Shown one piece after another: positions 25,618 to 33,437 of a DNA stretch of 64,000 nucleotides. The stretch is from JACMJL01 sp963791805 (GTDB lineage: Bacteria; Bacillota; Clostridia; Clostridiales; Clostridiaceae). Position 1 is the first letter of the stretch, and each line of letters starts with the position of its first letter. Below the pieces are notes generated by a model. It made no database searches. It saw only the letters and a list, made by a program, of their open reading frames with translations, and had not been told where the DNA came from. Position numbers and translations under genes: made by a program. The stretch covers positions 1,488,001 to 1,552,000 of the forward strand of contig CAWBTU010000006.1 in the NCBI GenBank assembly GCA_963791805.1. The letters are read 5' to 3'.

Positions 25618-26529
25618 ATGTTTGGTGGTATTTTTGATAAACTAAAAGGCGGACTTTCAAAGACGAAAGGTGGATTGACAGATAGAATCACAGACACTTT
25701 AAATGAGGCTGTAGAGATAACAGATGAACTTTATGATGAAATTGAAGAAATACTCATCACTTCTGATGTGGGGGTAGAAACTTCTTTAGAAATAATAGAG
25801 AAGGTTAAAGAGAAAGTTGAGATAGACAATATTAAACATCCTATTCAAGTGAAAGAATGTTTGAAACAAGTAATTTTAGAAATCATGGGAAAGAAATTAA
25901 ATTCAATAATACCTGACAGTACCCCTGCAGTATTTCTTATTGTTGGTGTAAATGGTGTAGGTAAAACTACTTCTATAGGTAAAATAGCAGAAAAACTTAA
26001 AAATAAAAAATATAAGGTTCTAATAGCTGCAGCAGATACTTTTAGAGCTGCTGCAATTGATCAATTGGAAGTATGGAGTACAAGAGCAGGTGTTGATATT
26101 GTTAAACAACAAGAAGGATCTGATCCAGCAGCAGTAGTTTTTGATGCAATTCAAGCAGCTAAAGCTAGAAAAACTGAAGTTCTGATCTGTGATACAGCAG
26201 GAAGACTTCATAATAAAAAGAACTTAATGGATGAACTTTCAAAAATTAATAGAGTAATTGATAGGGACTTCCCAGAGGCATATAGACAAACTTATCTAGT
26301 TTTAGATGCTACTACTGGACAAAATGCTATTTCTCAAGCTAAACAATTTATGGAGGTTTGCCATGTAGATGGAATAATACTCACTAAGCTTGACGGTACT
26401 GCAAAAGGTGGAGTTGTAATTTCTATTCAGCATGAATTAAAGATACCTGTGAAGCTAATAGGTGTAGGTGAAGGAATAGATGATCTTCAAGATTTTGATT
26501 CAGAAGGCTTTGTAGAAGCACTATTTTAA
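25618..26529 (+). CDS. ftsY: Signal recognition particle receptor FtsY
   Basis: SRP-GTPase of 303 residues that docks ribosome-SRP complexes at the membrane. After a short amphipathic N-terminus (FDKLKGGLSKTKGGL), NG-domain motifs appear: GVNGVGKTTSIGKIA (G1), DTFRAAA and EGSDPAAV, DTAGRL (G3), TKLDGTAKGG (G4 and closing loop) and GVGEGIDDLQ.F. The acidic A domain of E. coli FtsY is absent, as is usual in Gram-positives. GAGGAGG precedes ATG25618. Its partner ffh is 450 bases downstream. Confidence 0.97.
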   Translation: MFGGIFDKLKGGLSKTKGGLTDRITDTLNEAVEITDELYDEIEEILITSDVGVETSLEIIEKVKEKVEIDNIKHPIQVKECLKQVILEIMGKKLNSIIPDSTPAVFLIVGVNGVGKTTSIGKIAEKLKNKKYKVLIAAADTFRAAAIDQLEVWSTRAGVDIVKQQEGSDPAAVVFDAIQAAKARKTEVLICDTAGRLHNKKNLMDELSKINRVIDRDFPEAYRQTYLVLDATTGQNAISQAKQFMEVCHVDGIILTKLDGTAKGGVVISIQHELKIPVKLIGVGEGIDDLQDFDSEGFVEALF

Positions 26530-26547
26530 TATATTTATACGAAAATT

Positions 26548-26589
26548 AAAGTGTTAAGTAAAACTACTTGACACTTTATATTTTTTTTG
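26548..26589 (+). terminator. Terminator after ftsY, fused to the ylxM promoter
   Basis: AAAGTGTTAAGTA and TACTTGACACTTT form a 13-bp stem with loop AAAC, followed by a T-rich tract. The 3 prime arm contains TTGACA, the -35 box of the next promoter. Confidence 0.82.
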
Positions 26590-26596
26590 TTAATAT
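26568..26596 (+). promoter_or_regulatory. Sigma-A promoter of ylxM-ffh
   Basis: A perfect TTGACA and TAATAT with a 17-base spacer. The spacer is the T-tract of the ftsY terminator. Confidence 0.85.
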
Positions 26597-26620
26597 AAAT
26601 TTTGTGAGTTAGGTGATAAC

Positions 26621-26968
26621 ATGGAACAAAGAGTAAAAGTATCTTTACTTATAGATTTGTATCAAGCATTACTTACTGAAAAACAAAATGCCATAATGAA
26701 TTTGTATTTTAACGATGATTTATCACTTGCTGAAATATCTGAGATTACAAATACAAGCAGACAGGCAGTTTTTGATACAATAAAAAGATGTGAAAAATCA
26801 TTATTAGATTATGAAAGTAAACTAAATTTGTTATCTAAAAGTGAAAAATTAGAAGAAATCAAAAATAATATTTCAAAAAGATTAAATACTATAAATGAAA
26901 AGTCAGAAGATGATGTTGTTCTCGGTTTAGTTAAAGAAGTAGAACAATATTTAATGGAATTAAATTAG
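26621..26968 (+). CDS. ylxM: YlxM/p13-like DNA-binding protein
   Basis: 115-residue helix-turn-helix protein of the UPF0122 family, similar to sigma region 4: ALLTEKQNAIMNLYFNDDLSLAEISEITNTSRQAVFDTIKRCEK covers the DNA-recognition part, with a helical C-terminal tail. Conserved immediately before ffh in low-GC Gram-positives and thought to modulate SRP genes or function; direct evidence is limited to a few species. ATG26621 follows TTAGGTGATAAC. The ffh start lies 10 bases after the stop. Confidence 0.92.
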   Translation: MEQRVKVSLLIDLYQALLTEKQNAIMNLYFNDDLSLAEISEITNTSRQAVFDTIKRCEKSLLDYESKLNLLSKSEKLEEIKNNISKRLNTINEKSEDDVVLGLVKEVEQYLMELN

Positions 26969-26978
26969 GAGGGTTACT

Positions 26979-28334
26979 ATGGCCTTTGAAGGATTAACCA
27001 CCAAACTACAAGAAACAATAAAAAAATTAAAGAGCAAAGGTACTCTCTCAGAATCTGATGTTAAAGAAGCAATGAGAGATGTAAAGCTTGCATTACTTGA
27101 AGCTGATGTTAACTATAAAGTAGTTAAAGATTTTGTTAGCAAGGTTAGTGAGAAATGCCTTGGTAACGAGGTTATGCAAAGTTTAACTCCTGGACAAATG
27201 GTAATAAAAATAGTTAATGATGAACTTACTTCTCTAATGGGAACAGTTGAAAGTGAAATAGAATTCTCCTCAACAGGACTTACAGTAATTATGCTAGTGG
27301 GACTTCAAGGAGCTGGAAAAACTACAATGGCTGGTAAGCTTGCACTTCAGCTTAGAAAAAAGGGCAAAAAGCCTTTACTTGCTGCTTGTGACGTATACAG
27401 GCCAGCTGCAATAAAACAATTACAGGTTGTAGGAAACCAAATTGGAATTCCCGTTTTCTCAATGGGTGATAAAGTTAACCCAGTAGAAATTTCTAAAGCA
27501 GCTATTGAACATGCAAAAAGCGAAAAATTAAATGTTTTAATTATAGATACCGCTGGAAGACTACATATAGACGAAGCTCTAATGGATGAATTAAAAAATA
27601 TAAAATCAGAAGTTAATCCAAGTGAAATCTTACTGGTGGTTGACTCTATGACAGGTCAAGATGCAGTTAATGTTGCCAACAGCTTTAATGAAACACTAGA
27701 TGTCTCTGGTGTTGTTTTAACAAAACTTGATGGAGATACTAGAGGTGGAGCTGCTCTTTCCATAAGAGCTATGACAGGGAAACCTATTAAATATGCTGGT
27801 ATGGGCGAGAAAATGAGCGACCTAGAAGTATTTCATCCTGAAAGAATGGCCTCCAGAATTCTTGGAATGGGAGACGTTCTAACTTTAATTGAAAAAGCTT
27901 CAGCAGAAATAGATGCTGAAAAAGCAAAACAAATGAGTGATAGAATACTAAGTAAGGAGTTTAACTTTGAGGATTACCTCGATATGACAGCTCAAATGAA
28001 AAAACTTGGTCCTTTAAATAAATTAATTGAAATGATGCCTGGTGTTAACTCAAAGGAATTAAAAAATATGGATTTTAGCCAAGGCGAAAAAGAAATGAAG
28101 AAAATAGAATCAATAATTAATTCTATGACTATTAAAGAACGTAAAAATCCTTCTTTAATAAGTGGTTCTCCATCTAGAAAGAAGAGAATAGCTTTAGGGT
28201 CAGGAACTAATATACAAAGCGTTAACAAACTACTTAAAGATTTTGAAATGATGAAGAAAACCATGAAGCAGTTTGGTGGAATGCAGAAAAAAGGTAATAA
28301 AGGCATGTTTGGCAAGTTGCCATTTATGAACTAG
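26979..28334 (+). CDS. ffh: Signal recognition particle protein Ffh
   Basis: SRP54 GTPase, 451 residues, binding the 4.5S-type SRP RNA and signal peptides of nascent chains. N domain, then G motifs GLQGAGKTTM (G1), DVYRPAA, DTAGRL (G3), TKLDGDTRGGAALS and GMGEKMSDLEVF, then the methionine-rich M domain (about 300-451: GMGDVLTLIEKA, ERKNPSLISGSPSRKKRIALGSG, which binds RNA). TAGGAGGG precedes ATG26979. Same operon as ylxM, rpsP and khpA. No SRP RNA gene is seen in the window. Confidence 0.97.
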   Translation: MAFEGLTTKLQETIKKLKSKGTLSESDVKEAMRDVKLALLEADVNYKVVKDFVSKVSEKCLGNEVMQSLTPGQMVIKIVNDELTSLMGTVESEIEFSSTGLTVIMLVGLQGAGKTTMAGKLALQLRKKGKKPLLAACDVYRPAAIKQLQVVGNQIGIPVFSMGDKVNPVEISKAAIEHAKSEKLNVLIIDTAGRLHIDEALMDELKNIKSEVNPSEILLVVDSMTGQDAVNVANSFNETLDVSGVVLTKLDGDTRGGAALSIRAMTGKPIKYAGMGEKMSDLEVFHPERMASRILGMGDVLTLIEKASAEIDAEKAKQMSDRILSKEFNFEDYLDMTAQMKKLGPLNKLIEMMPGVNSKELKNMDFSQGEKEMKKIESIINSMTIKERKNPSLISGSPSRKKRIALGSGTNIQSVNKLLKDFEMMKKTMKQFGGMQKKGNKGMFGKLPFMN

Positions 28335-28362
28335 ATAACTAACTTTGAAGGAGGTGATATAC

Positions 28363-28608
28363 ATGGCAGTTAAAATTAGATTGAAGAGAATGGGTGCACA
28401 CAAATCTCCATTTTATAGAGTAGTTGTTGCAGATTCAAGATCTCCAAGAGATGGAAGATTCATCGAAGAAATTGGATACTACAACCCATTAACAGAGCCA
28501 GCTACCATTAAAATTGATGCTGAAAAAGCTACTCAATGGATAAAAAATGGTGCTCAACCATCAGATACAGCTAAGAGATTGATGGTTAAAGCTGGGATAA
28601 TAAAATAA
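28363..28608 (+). CDS. rpsP: 30S ribosomal protein S16
   Basis: 81-residue S16, beginning AVKIRLKRMGAHKSPFYRVVVADSR and containing RDGRFIEEIGYYNP, the family hallmark. GAAGGAGGTG lies seven bases before ATG28363, which excludes an upstream in-frame start. It follows ffh by 28 bases and leads khpA, with rimM-trmD next, an order shared with Bacillus. Confidence 0.97.
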   Translation: MAVKIRLKRMGAHKSPFYRVVVADSRSPRDGRFIEEIGYYNPLTEPATIKIDAEKATQWIKNGAQPSDTAKRLMVKAGIIK

Positions 28609-28626
28609 TTACTGGGGGTGTTTTTA

Positions 28627-28854
28627 GTGAAAGAGTTGCTTGAAATATTAGCAAAATCATTGGTAGACAAACCCGAAGAAGTTAAAGTGAACGAAATAGC
28701 CGGTGAACAGAGCATAATTCTTGAACTTAGGGTTGCTCCAGAGGATATGGGAAAAGTCATTGGGAAGCAGGGAAGAATTGCAAAAGCAATTAGAACTGTA
28801 GTAAAAGCAGCTGCTATTAAAGAAAATAAAAGAGTAGTTGTAGAAATAGTATAA
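28627..28854 (+). CDS. khpA: KH-domain RNA-binding protein KhpA
   Basis: 75-residue single KH domain (type II-like) with the RNA-contact loop VIGKQGRIAKAIRT, equal to GKxGR. KhpA partners with KhpB/EloR and affects cell elongation and division mRNAs in streptococci and clostridia. The start is GTG28627, with TGGGGGTG seven bases upstream; another GTG three codons earlier is part of that ribosome site. Its stop codon merges with the terminator stem. Confidence 0.94.
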   Translation: MKELLEILAKSLVDKPEEVKVNEIAGEQSIILELRVAPEDMGKVIGKQGRIAKAIRTVVKAAAIKENKRVVVEIV

Positions 28855-28882
28855 GAGTTAGGTTTTACCTAACTCTTTTTCT
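28853..28882 (+). terminator. Terminator of the ylxM-khpA operon
   Basis: AAGAGTTAGGT and ACCTAACTCTT form an 11-bp perfect stem with a three-base loop, then TTTCTTTT. Confidence 0.9.
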
Positions 28883-28955
28883 TTTCATTGAGATACTCAT
28901 GAAGTTATGATATTCTTATCTAGGTGTATTTAAAAAAATAACTAATTATTGTTTC

Positions 28956-28984
28956 TTGTATATACATTAGTAAGTAGTTAATAT
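28956..28984 (+). promoter_or_regulatory. Probable sigma-A promoter of rimM-trmD
   Basis: TTGTAT and TAATAT with a 17-base spacer, 50 bases before rimM. Confidence 0.55.
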
Positions 28985-29033
28985 ATAATTATAGAAATAA
29001 TTTATTTCTCGTGATTTTGAAAGGAGAAAGTAT

Positions 29034-29519
29034 ATGGATTTTATTAGCATAGGACAAATTGTAAATACCCATGGTATAAAGGGAGAGTTAAAGGTATTTC
29101 CCCTTACAGACGATATGAAAAGATTTAGAAAATTAAATACTGTTTACATAGATGGGAAAGAAAGAAATGTAGTTTGGTGTAAGCTTCAACCGAAGGTTGT
29201 AATACTTAAAATAGAGAACATTGATACTTACGAAGATGCAATTCTCCTTAAGGATAAATACCTTGAGGTTGATAAATCCTCAGCAGTAAAACTACCAGAA
29301 GGTAGATATTTTGTAACTGATATTATTGGTTGTATGGTTTATGATACTGAAGAAAAGGAAATAGGTAAAATAGCTGATGTTATTTTCACAGGAAGTAACG
29401 ATGTATATTGGATTAAAGGAGAACCTGAAGTTTTAATTCCTGCTCTTAAGAAAATTGTAGTAAAAATGGATATCGAAAATAAAAAGATTATTATTAATCC
29501 TTTGGAGACATGGCAATGA
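29034..29519 (+). CDS. rimM: Ribosome maturation factor RimM
   Basis: Assists 30S head assembly near protein S19. 161 residues: N-terminal barrel opening with IGQIVNTHGIKGELKVFPLTDD, then a PRC-barrel from about residue 90 (GRYFVTDIIGCMVYD...GKIADVIFTGSNDVYWI...VLIPALKKIV). AAAGGAGAAAG precedes ATG29034. Its stop overlaps the trmD start (ATGA), implying translational coupling, as widely conserved. Confidence 0.96.
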   Translation: MDFISIGQIVNTHGIKGELKVFPLTDDMKRFRKLNTVYIDGKERNVVWCKLQPKVVILKIENIDTYEDAILLKDKYLEVDKSSAVKLPEGRYFVTDIIGCMVYDTEEKEIGKIADVIFTGSNDVYWIKGEPEVLIPALKKIVVKMDIENKKIIINPLETWQ

Positions 29520-30229
29520 AAATAGATATTCTCACACTTTTTCCTGAGATGTTTCAAATCTTTGATTATAGTATCATAGGCAGAGCTAGGGAAAAAGGTC
29601 TTCTTACAATAAATACTTTAAACATTAGGGATAATACTATTAACAAACATAAAAAAGTTGATGACTATCCTTATGGCGGTGGAACAGGTATGGTAATGGC
29701 TGCTCAACCTATAGTTGATTCAATTAGAAGTATTAAGGAATCTAATAGGGGAAAAGTTATCTTTTTAGGACCAAGAGGAATTCCCTTTAATCAAGCATTA
29801 GCTACTGAACTATCAAAAGAAGAAGAATTAATATTTGTTTGTGGACATTATGAAGGAATTGATGAAAGAACCTATAAATATATTGACGTTGAAATTTCTT
29901 TAGGAGATTTTGTCTTAACAGGAGGTGAAATGGCCTGCATACCTATTGTAGATGGAATATGCAGACTAGTTCCAGGAGTACTTTCTTCAGAGGAAAGCTT
30001 CACGGAAGAATCCTTCTATAGTGGACTGTTAGAATATCCTCAATATACTAGACCGGAAAACTTCGAAGGGGAAATTGTACCAGAAATATTACTATCTGGT
30101 CATCATGAAAATATTCGAAAGTGGAGGAAACTTAAATCTCTTTATATTACTAAAGAGCGAAGACCAGATTTATATAACAAGTATTCTCTCTCAAAAGAAG
30201 ATTTAAAACTCTTAAAAATTATGAAATAA
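29516..30229 (+). CDS. trmD: tRNA (guanine(37)-N1)-methyltransferase
   Basis: Forms m1G37 next to the anticodon, preventing frameshifting. 237-residue SPOUT-knot enzyme: KIDILTLFPEMF, DDYPYGGGTGMVM, HYEGIDERTYKY, the knot segment SLGDFVLTGGEMA and RPENFEGE. ATG29516 overlaps the rimM stop as ATGA and has GGAG ten bases upstream, whereas the in-frame ATG29510 is too near that site. The rplS leader follows after a short gap. Confidence 0.96.
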   Translation: MKIDILTLFPEMFQIFDYSIIGRAREKGLLTINTLNIRDNTINKHKKVDDYPYGGGTGMVMAAQPIVDSIRSIKESNRGKVIFLGPRGIPFNQALATELSKEEELIFVCGHYEGIDERTYKYIDVEISLGDFVLTGGEMACIPIVDGICRLVPGVLSSEESFTEESFYSGLLEYPQYTRPENFEGEIVPEILLSGHHENIRKWRKLKSLYITKERRPDLYNKYSLSKEDLKLLKIMK

Positions 30230-30250
30230 CTATATTCTTAATATAGACTA

Positions 30251-30279
30251 TTGCATAGTTATAACAAATATGATAGAAT
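30251..30279 (+). promoter_or_regulatory. Sigma-A promoter of rplS
   Basis: TTGCAT and TAGAAT with a 17-base spacer; predicted transcript start near 30286, leaving a 70-base leader. Confidence 0.7.
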
Positions 30280-30285
30280 GTTCTT

Positions 30286-30345
30286 TGTGCTAGTACGGAC
30301 GGTCCTCTGCCTTTTATAAGACATGAACGCCAATAAATTTTAGGA
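30286..30345 (+). ncRNA. Putative ribosomal protein L19 leader
   Basis: The rplS leader contains GTACGGACGGTCCTCTGCC and GACATGAACGCC, GC-richer than the surroundings, with a short GGAC/GTCC self-pairing. Position and composition fit an L19 autoregulatory leader as known from other Firmicutes, but I cannot run a covariance model. Confidence 0.45.
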
Positions 30346-30355
30346 GGAATGCACA

Positions 30356-30700
30356 ATGTTAGATATTATAAAAGCTATTGAAGCAGAACAAATTAGAACA
30401 GATTTACCACCTTTTAATGTAGGAGATACTGTTAAGGTTCACTTGAAAGTTAAAGAGGGAACTAGAGAAAGAGTTCAAATATTTGAAGGCGTAGTTCTTA
30501 AAAGACAGAATGGTGGCTTAAGAGAAACTTTTACTGTTAGAAGAGTTGCATATAATGTTGGAGTTGAAAAAACATTCCCATTAAACGCTCCTACAATAGA
30601 AAAGCTTGAAGTAGTTAGAAGAGGTAAAGTTAGAAGAGCTAAATTGTTCTACTTAAGAGACAGAGTTGGAAAAGCTGCTAAGGTTAAGGAATTAAAATAA
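30356..30700 (+). CDS. rplS: 50S ribosomal protein L19
   Basis: 114-residue L19 with PPFNVGDTVKVHLKVKEG, RVQIFEGVVLKRQNGG, TFTVRRVAYNVGVEKTFPL and the C-terminal RRAKLFYLRDRVGKAAKV. It sits at the 30S-50S interface. TAGGAGG precedes ATG30356. Own promoter and leader upstream, strong terminator downstream. Confidence 0.97.
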   Translation: MLDIIKAIEAEQIRTDLPPFNVGDTVKVHLKVKEGTRERVQIFEGVVLKRQNGGLRETFTVRRVAYNVGVEKTFPLNAPTIEKLEVVRRGKVRRAKLFYLRDRVGKAAKVKELK

Positions 30701-30715
30701 TTTATTAAGTATTTT

Positions 30716-30741
30716 AAGGGGACATTATGTCCCTTTTTTTG
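30716..30741 (+). terminator. Terminator after rplS
   Basis: AAGGGGACA and TGTCCCTT pair around a short loop and are followed by seven T. Confidence 0.88.
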
Positions 30742-30768
30742 TTAGATAAAACAATTATGTAATACTAT
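30739..30768 (+). promoter_or_regulatory. Possible promoter of lepB-rbgA-rnhB
   Basis: TTGTTA and TACTAT with an 18-base spacer. The -35 box begins at the end of the rplS terminator T-run. Weak match. Confidence 0.38.
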
Positions 30769-30789
30769 TTAAATCTAGGTGGTGACGGT

Positions 30790-31317
30790 TTGAAAAAGGA
30801 AATAATAAAATTAGTAAAATCATTAATAATTGCTAGCTTTGCAGCATTAATTATTGTTACTTTTGTTTTTAGGCCTGTAGCTGTTGAGGGAATTTCCATG
30901 TATCCGACTTTAAATAATAGTGATAGATTAATACTTGATAAAGTAACTTATTACTTTAGAAAACCTAAAGCTGGAGATATTGTAATTGTAAAATATCCAT
31001 CTAATGAAAAAGAACAGTTTATTAAAAGAGTAATTGCTGTTGGCGGAGATAAGATTAAAATTGAGAACCATAAGTTGTATATAAATGGCGCTAGAAAAGA
31101 TGAAAAATACATTTTCGAACAAATGAACAGTGACATTGATGAAAATTTTACAAATGAAATTGAAGTGCCTAAGGGAAGTATATTTGTTATGGGTGATAAC
31201 AGAAATGATAGTAAAGATAGTAGATTCGCTGATGTAGGCTTTATAGATTTGGATAGAATAATAGGAAGAGCAGTTTTAAGAGTTTTTCCTTTTAAAAATA
31301 TAGGAGTGATTAAATAA
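30790..31317 (+). CDS. lepB: Signal peptidase I
   Basis: Removes signal peptides of exported proteins at the outer face of the membrane. 175 residues with one N-terminal span (about 11-27) and the Ser-Lys dyad: Ser36 in EGISMYPTL and Lys79 in IKRVIAVGGDK; the later motif GDNRNDSKDSR is also present. The short single-span type is typical of Gram-positive SipS. The start is TTG30790 preceded by AGGTGGTG. It lies one base before rbgA, an order also seen in other Firmicutes. Confidence 0.94.
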   Translation: MKKEIIKLVKSLIIASFAALIIVTFVFRPVAVEGISMYPTLNNSDRLILDKVTYYFRKPKAGDIVIVKYPSNEKEQFIKRVIAVGGDKIKIENHKLYINGARKDEKYIFEQMNSDIDENFTNEIEVPKGSIFVMGDNRNDSKDSRFADVGFIDLDRIIGRAVLRVFPFKNIGVIK

Positions 31318-31318
31318 T

Positions 31319-32161
31319 ATGAATATAGTGTGGTTTCCTGGTCATATGGCTAAAACCCGAAGAGAAATAAAAGAAAATTTAAAATTAGTTGATGCAGTTA
31401 TAGAAATTAGAGATGCAAGAATAGTAAAGTCTAGTGCAAATCCTGAGATAGAGTTAATTTGTAAGGATAAGGCTAGAATAATACTACTAAATAAATGTGA
31501 TTTAAGCGAAGTGAAGATTACAAATGATTGGATAAAAAAACTATCAAATGTTAATGTGCGTGTTATTCCTGTAAATTCTTTAACAGGTGATGGTTTAAAG
31601 AGAATAAAGCCATTGCTCGAAGAACTTTTGAAAGAAAAGCATGATAGATTAAAAGCTAAGGGTGTAGCTAATATTCCAATTAGAGTTATGGTAGTTGGTA
31701 TACCTAATGTTGGTAAGTCTTCTTTCATAAATAAAATGGCTAAAAGCAGTATAGCTAAAACTGGTGATAGACCTGGTGTAACAAAAAATAAGCAATGGAT
31801 TAAAACATCTATTGGTATTGAACTTATGGATACCCCTGGAGTACTTTGGCCTAAATTTGAAGACGAGGAAACAGGTTTAAATCTTGCATTTACGGGAGCA
31901 ATCAAAGATGAAATAATGGATACAGAAGAATTAGCTGTTAAGCTTGTAGAAAGACTTCAGAATCTGTACCCTGATAATCTTATGAAAAGGTACAAACTTA
32001 CAGAAATAAAAGAAGATCCCGAAGAAACCTTTTTTAGTATTGGTAGAAAAAGAGGAGCCATTGTTGCAGGTGGAGAGATAGATGGAGATAGAACAGCTAC
32101 TCTGATTTTAGATGAATTTAGAGGTGCTAAGCTTGGAAATATTTCTTTAGAGAGGCCGTGA
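31319..32161 (+). CDS. rbgA: Ribosome biogenesis GTPase YlqF/RbgA
   Basis: Circularly permuted GTPase needed for a late 50S assembly step. 280 residues: N-terminal WFPGHMAKTRR, EIRDARI, then LLNKCDL (G4), VVGIPNVGKSSFINKM (G1), KTGDRPGVTKNKQW (G2) and DTPGVLWPKF (G3), followed by an RNA-binding C-terminal domain. It starts one base after the lepB stop and its end overlaps the GTG codon at the beginning of the rnhB frame, so lepB, rbgA and rnhB form a tight operon. Confidence 0.96.
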   Translation: MNIVWFPGHMAKTRREIKENLKLVDAVIEIRDARIVKSSANPEIELICKDKARIILLNKCDLSEVKITNDWIKKLSNVNVRVIPVNSLTGDGLKRIKPLLEELLKEKHDRLKAKGVANIPIRVMVVGIPNVGKSSFINKMAKSSIAKTGDRPGVTKNKQWIKTSIGIELMDTPGVLWPKFEDEETGLNLAFTGAIKDEIMDTEELAVKLVERLQNLYPDNLMKRYKLTEIKEDPEETFFSIGRKRGAIVAGGEIDGDRTATLILDEFRGAKLGNISLERP

Positions 32162-32163
32162 GT

Positions 32164-32958
32164 ATGAATATGGATATAAGTGAATTAAGCTTCATAGAAA
32201 TTAAGAATTTATTTAATAGGCGAGATTTATCAGAAAATGAAACTGCTCGACTAATTGAATTGTTAAAGCTTGATAAAAGAAAAAACGTTCAATTATTAAG
32301 TGAAAAAATAAATAAATCAATAGAAAAACAGAAAAAAGAGGCATCAAGAATCAAATCCATGTACGAATTTGACAGAAACTTCGGTAGTTTTAACTATATT
32401 GCAGGAGTGGATGAGGTAGGCAGAGGTCCTTTTGCAGGGCCTATTGTTGCAGCTGCTGTAATTCTTGATTTGAATAATGAGAAAAATACTTCACTAATAG
32501 CAGGAATAAAAGATTCTAAAGCATTAACACCTGCTATTAGAGAAGTTCTTGCAGAAGAAATTAAGCAAAATGCAATTGCAATTAACATAGCACTTATTAA
32601 TAATAAAATTATTGATGAAAAAGGTGTAGGTTGGTGCAATAATGAGGTTTTAAAAAAGGCTTGTACTGGGCTCAAAGTAAAACCTAATTTAATAATTTCA
32701 GATGGGTTTCCTATAAAGAATATTGATATCGAAAATCAATTTATAATAAAAGGAGACGCGAAAAGCGCAAGTATTGCATGTGCTTCTATTGTAGCGAAAG
32801 TTTTTAGAGATAGTATAATGGCTGAATATGCTAGCAAATATCCTGAATACGGCTTTGAACATAATTCGGGCTATGGGACTGAATCCCATATAGCTGCTAT
32901 AAAAAAATATGGAATCACAGAAATTCATAGAACTAGCTTCCTTAAAAATTATCTATAA
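32164..32958 (+). CDS. rnhB: Ribonuclease HII
   Basis: Cleaves RNA in RNA-DNA hybrids, including single ribonucleotides in DNA. 264 residues: an N-terminal helical extension (about 75 residues, Gram-positive type), then YIAGVDEVGRGPFAGPIVAAAV with the catalytic DE, IKDSKAL, ISDGFPIKNI, KGDAKSASIACASIVAKV and HNSGYGTESH. Start uncertain: ATG32164 has AGAGG eight bases upstream; GTG32158 or ATG32170 are alternatives that alter the protein by only two residues. Confidence 0.93.
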   Translation: MNMDISELSFIEIKNLFNRRDLSENETARLIELLKLDKRKNVQLLSEKINKSIEKQKKEASRIKSMYEFDRNFGSFNYIAGVDEVGRGPFAGPIVAAAVILDLNNEKNTSLIAGIKDSKALTPAIREVLAEEIKQNAIAINIALINNKIIDEKGVGWCNNEVLKKACTGLKVKPNLIISDGFPIKNIDIENQFIIKGDAKSASIACASIVAKVFRDSIMAEYASKYPEYGFEHNSGYGTESHIAAIKKYGITEIHRTSFLKNYL

Positions 32959-32966
32959 ATAGAGTA

Positions 32967-33332
32967 TTATATCTGAAAAGCGTCCTTAATTAGCTTTATA
33001 GAGTAGTCATCATCATTTAATATAATCACCTCTAAAACATCAAATCTAAAATCATACTTATAAAGTTTTTTCTTCATTATGTAAACCTCTGCAGTTTTAT
33101 AAATTTTAAGTTGTTTTAATGGAGTTACTGCTTCGCAAGGTTCTCCAAACCTGTTAGTCTTTCTTGCCTTTACTTCTACAAAGGTAATGCAATCTCCATC
33201 TTTACATATCAAATCTATTTCACCAGTTTTGTATCTAAAGTTTCTATCTAAAACAATATATCCAATATCTATCAAATATTTTTCGGCTAGCTCTTCTCCT
33301 AAGTTTCCTGTTATTTTATTTGACGAAACCAT
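32967..33332 (-). CDS. YraN family protein (UPF0102)
   Basis: 121-residue protein with a restriction-endonuclease-like fold: GNLGEELAEKYLIDIGYIVLDRNFR, then TGEIDLICKDGDCITFVEVKARK, where D, E and K form a PD-(D/E)xK-like site. Biochemical role unsettled; often next to rnhB and comM, which suggests nucleic-acid processing. The ATG at 33332 follows GGAGG on the minus strand; longer in-frame starts would add a hydrophobic stretch not found in the family. Divergent from comM. Confidence 0.9.
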   Translation of the reverse strand: MVSSNKITGNLGEELAEKYLIDIGYIVLDRNFRYKTGEIDLICKDGDCITFVEVKARKTNRFGEPCEAVTPLKQLKIYKTAEVYIMKKKLYKYDFRFDVLEVIILNDDDYSIKLIKDAFQI

Positions 33333-33369
33333 AAATAGAATTACCTCCAATAGTTTATTAATATACTTA

Positions 33370-33420
33370 ATAATTATATAAATGATCATTTTTGTCAAGA
33401 ATTATATTATGTATTTTAAA
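33370..33420. promoter_or_regulatory. Divergent promoters of yraN and comM with overlapping -35 boxes
   Basis: Plus strand: TTGTCA (33392-33397), 17 bases, TTTAAA. Minus strand: TTGACA (33398-33393), 16-17 bases, TAATTA or AATTAT. The two -35 boxes share five base pairs, so the promoters cannot both be occupied. Confidence 0.45.
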
Positions 33421-33437
33421 TATTAGGAGTGATAGCT

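Noticed and set aside
31342..31905. 187-codon open frame on the minus strand inside rbgA
   Set aside because: Fully antisense to a well-conserved GTPase; its serine/leucine-rich product is what the complement of AT-rich coding sequence yields, and no ribosome site is present.
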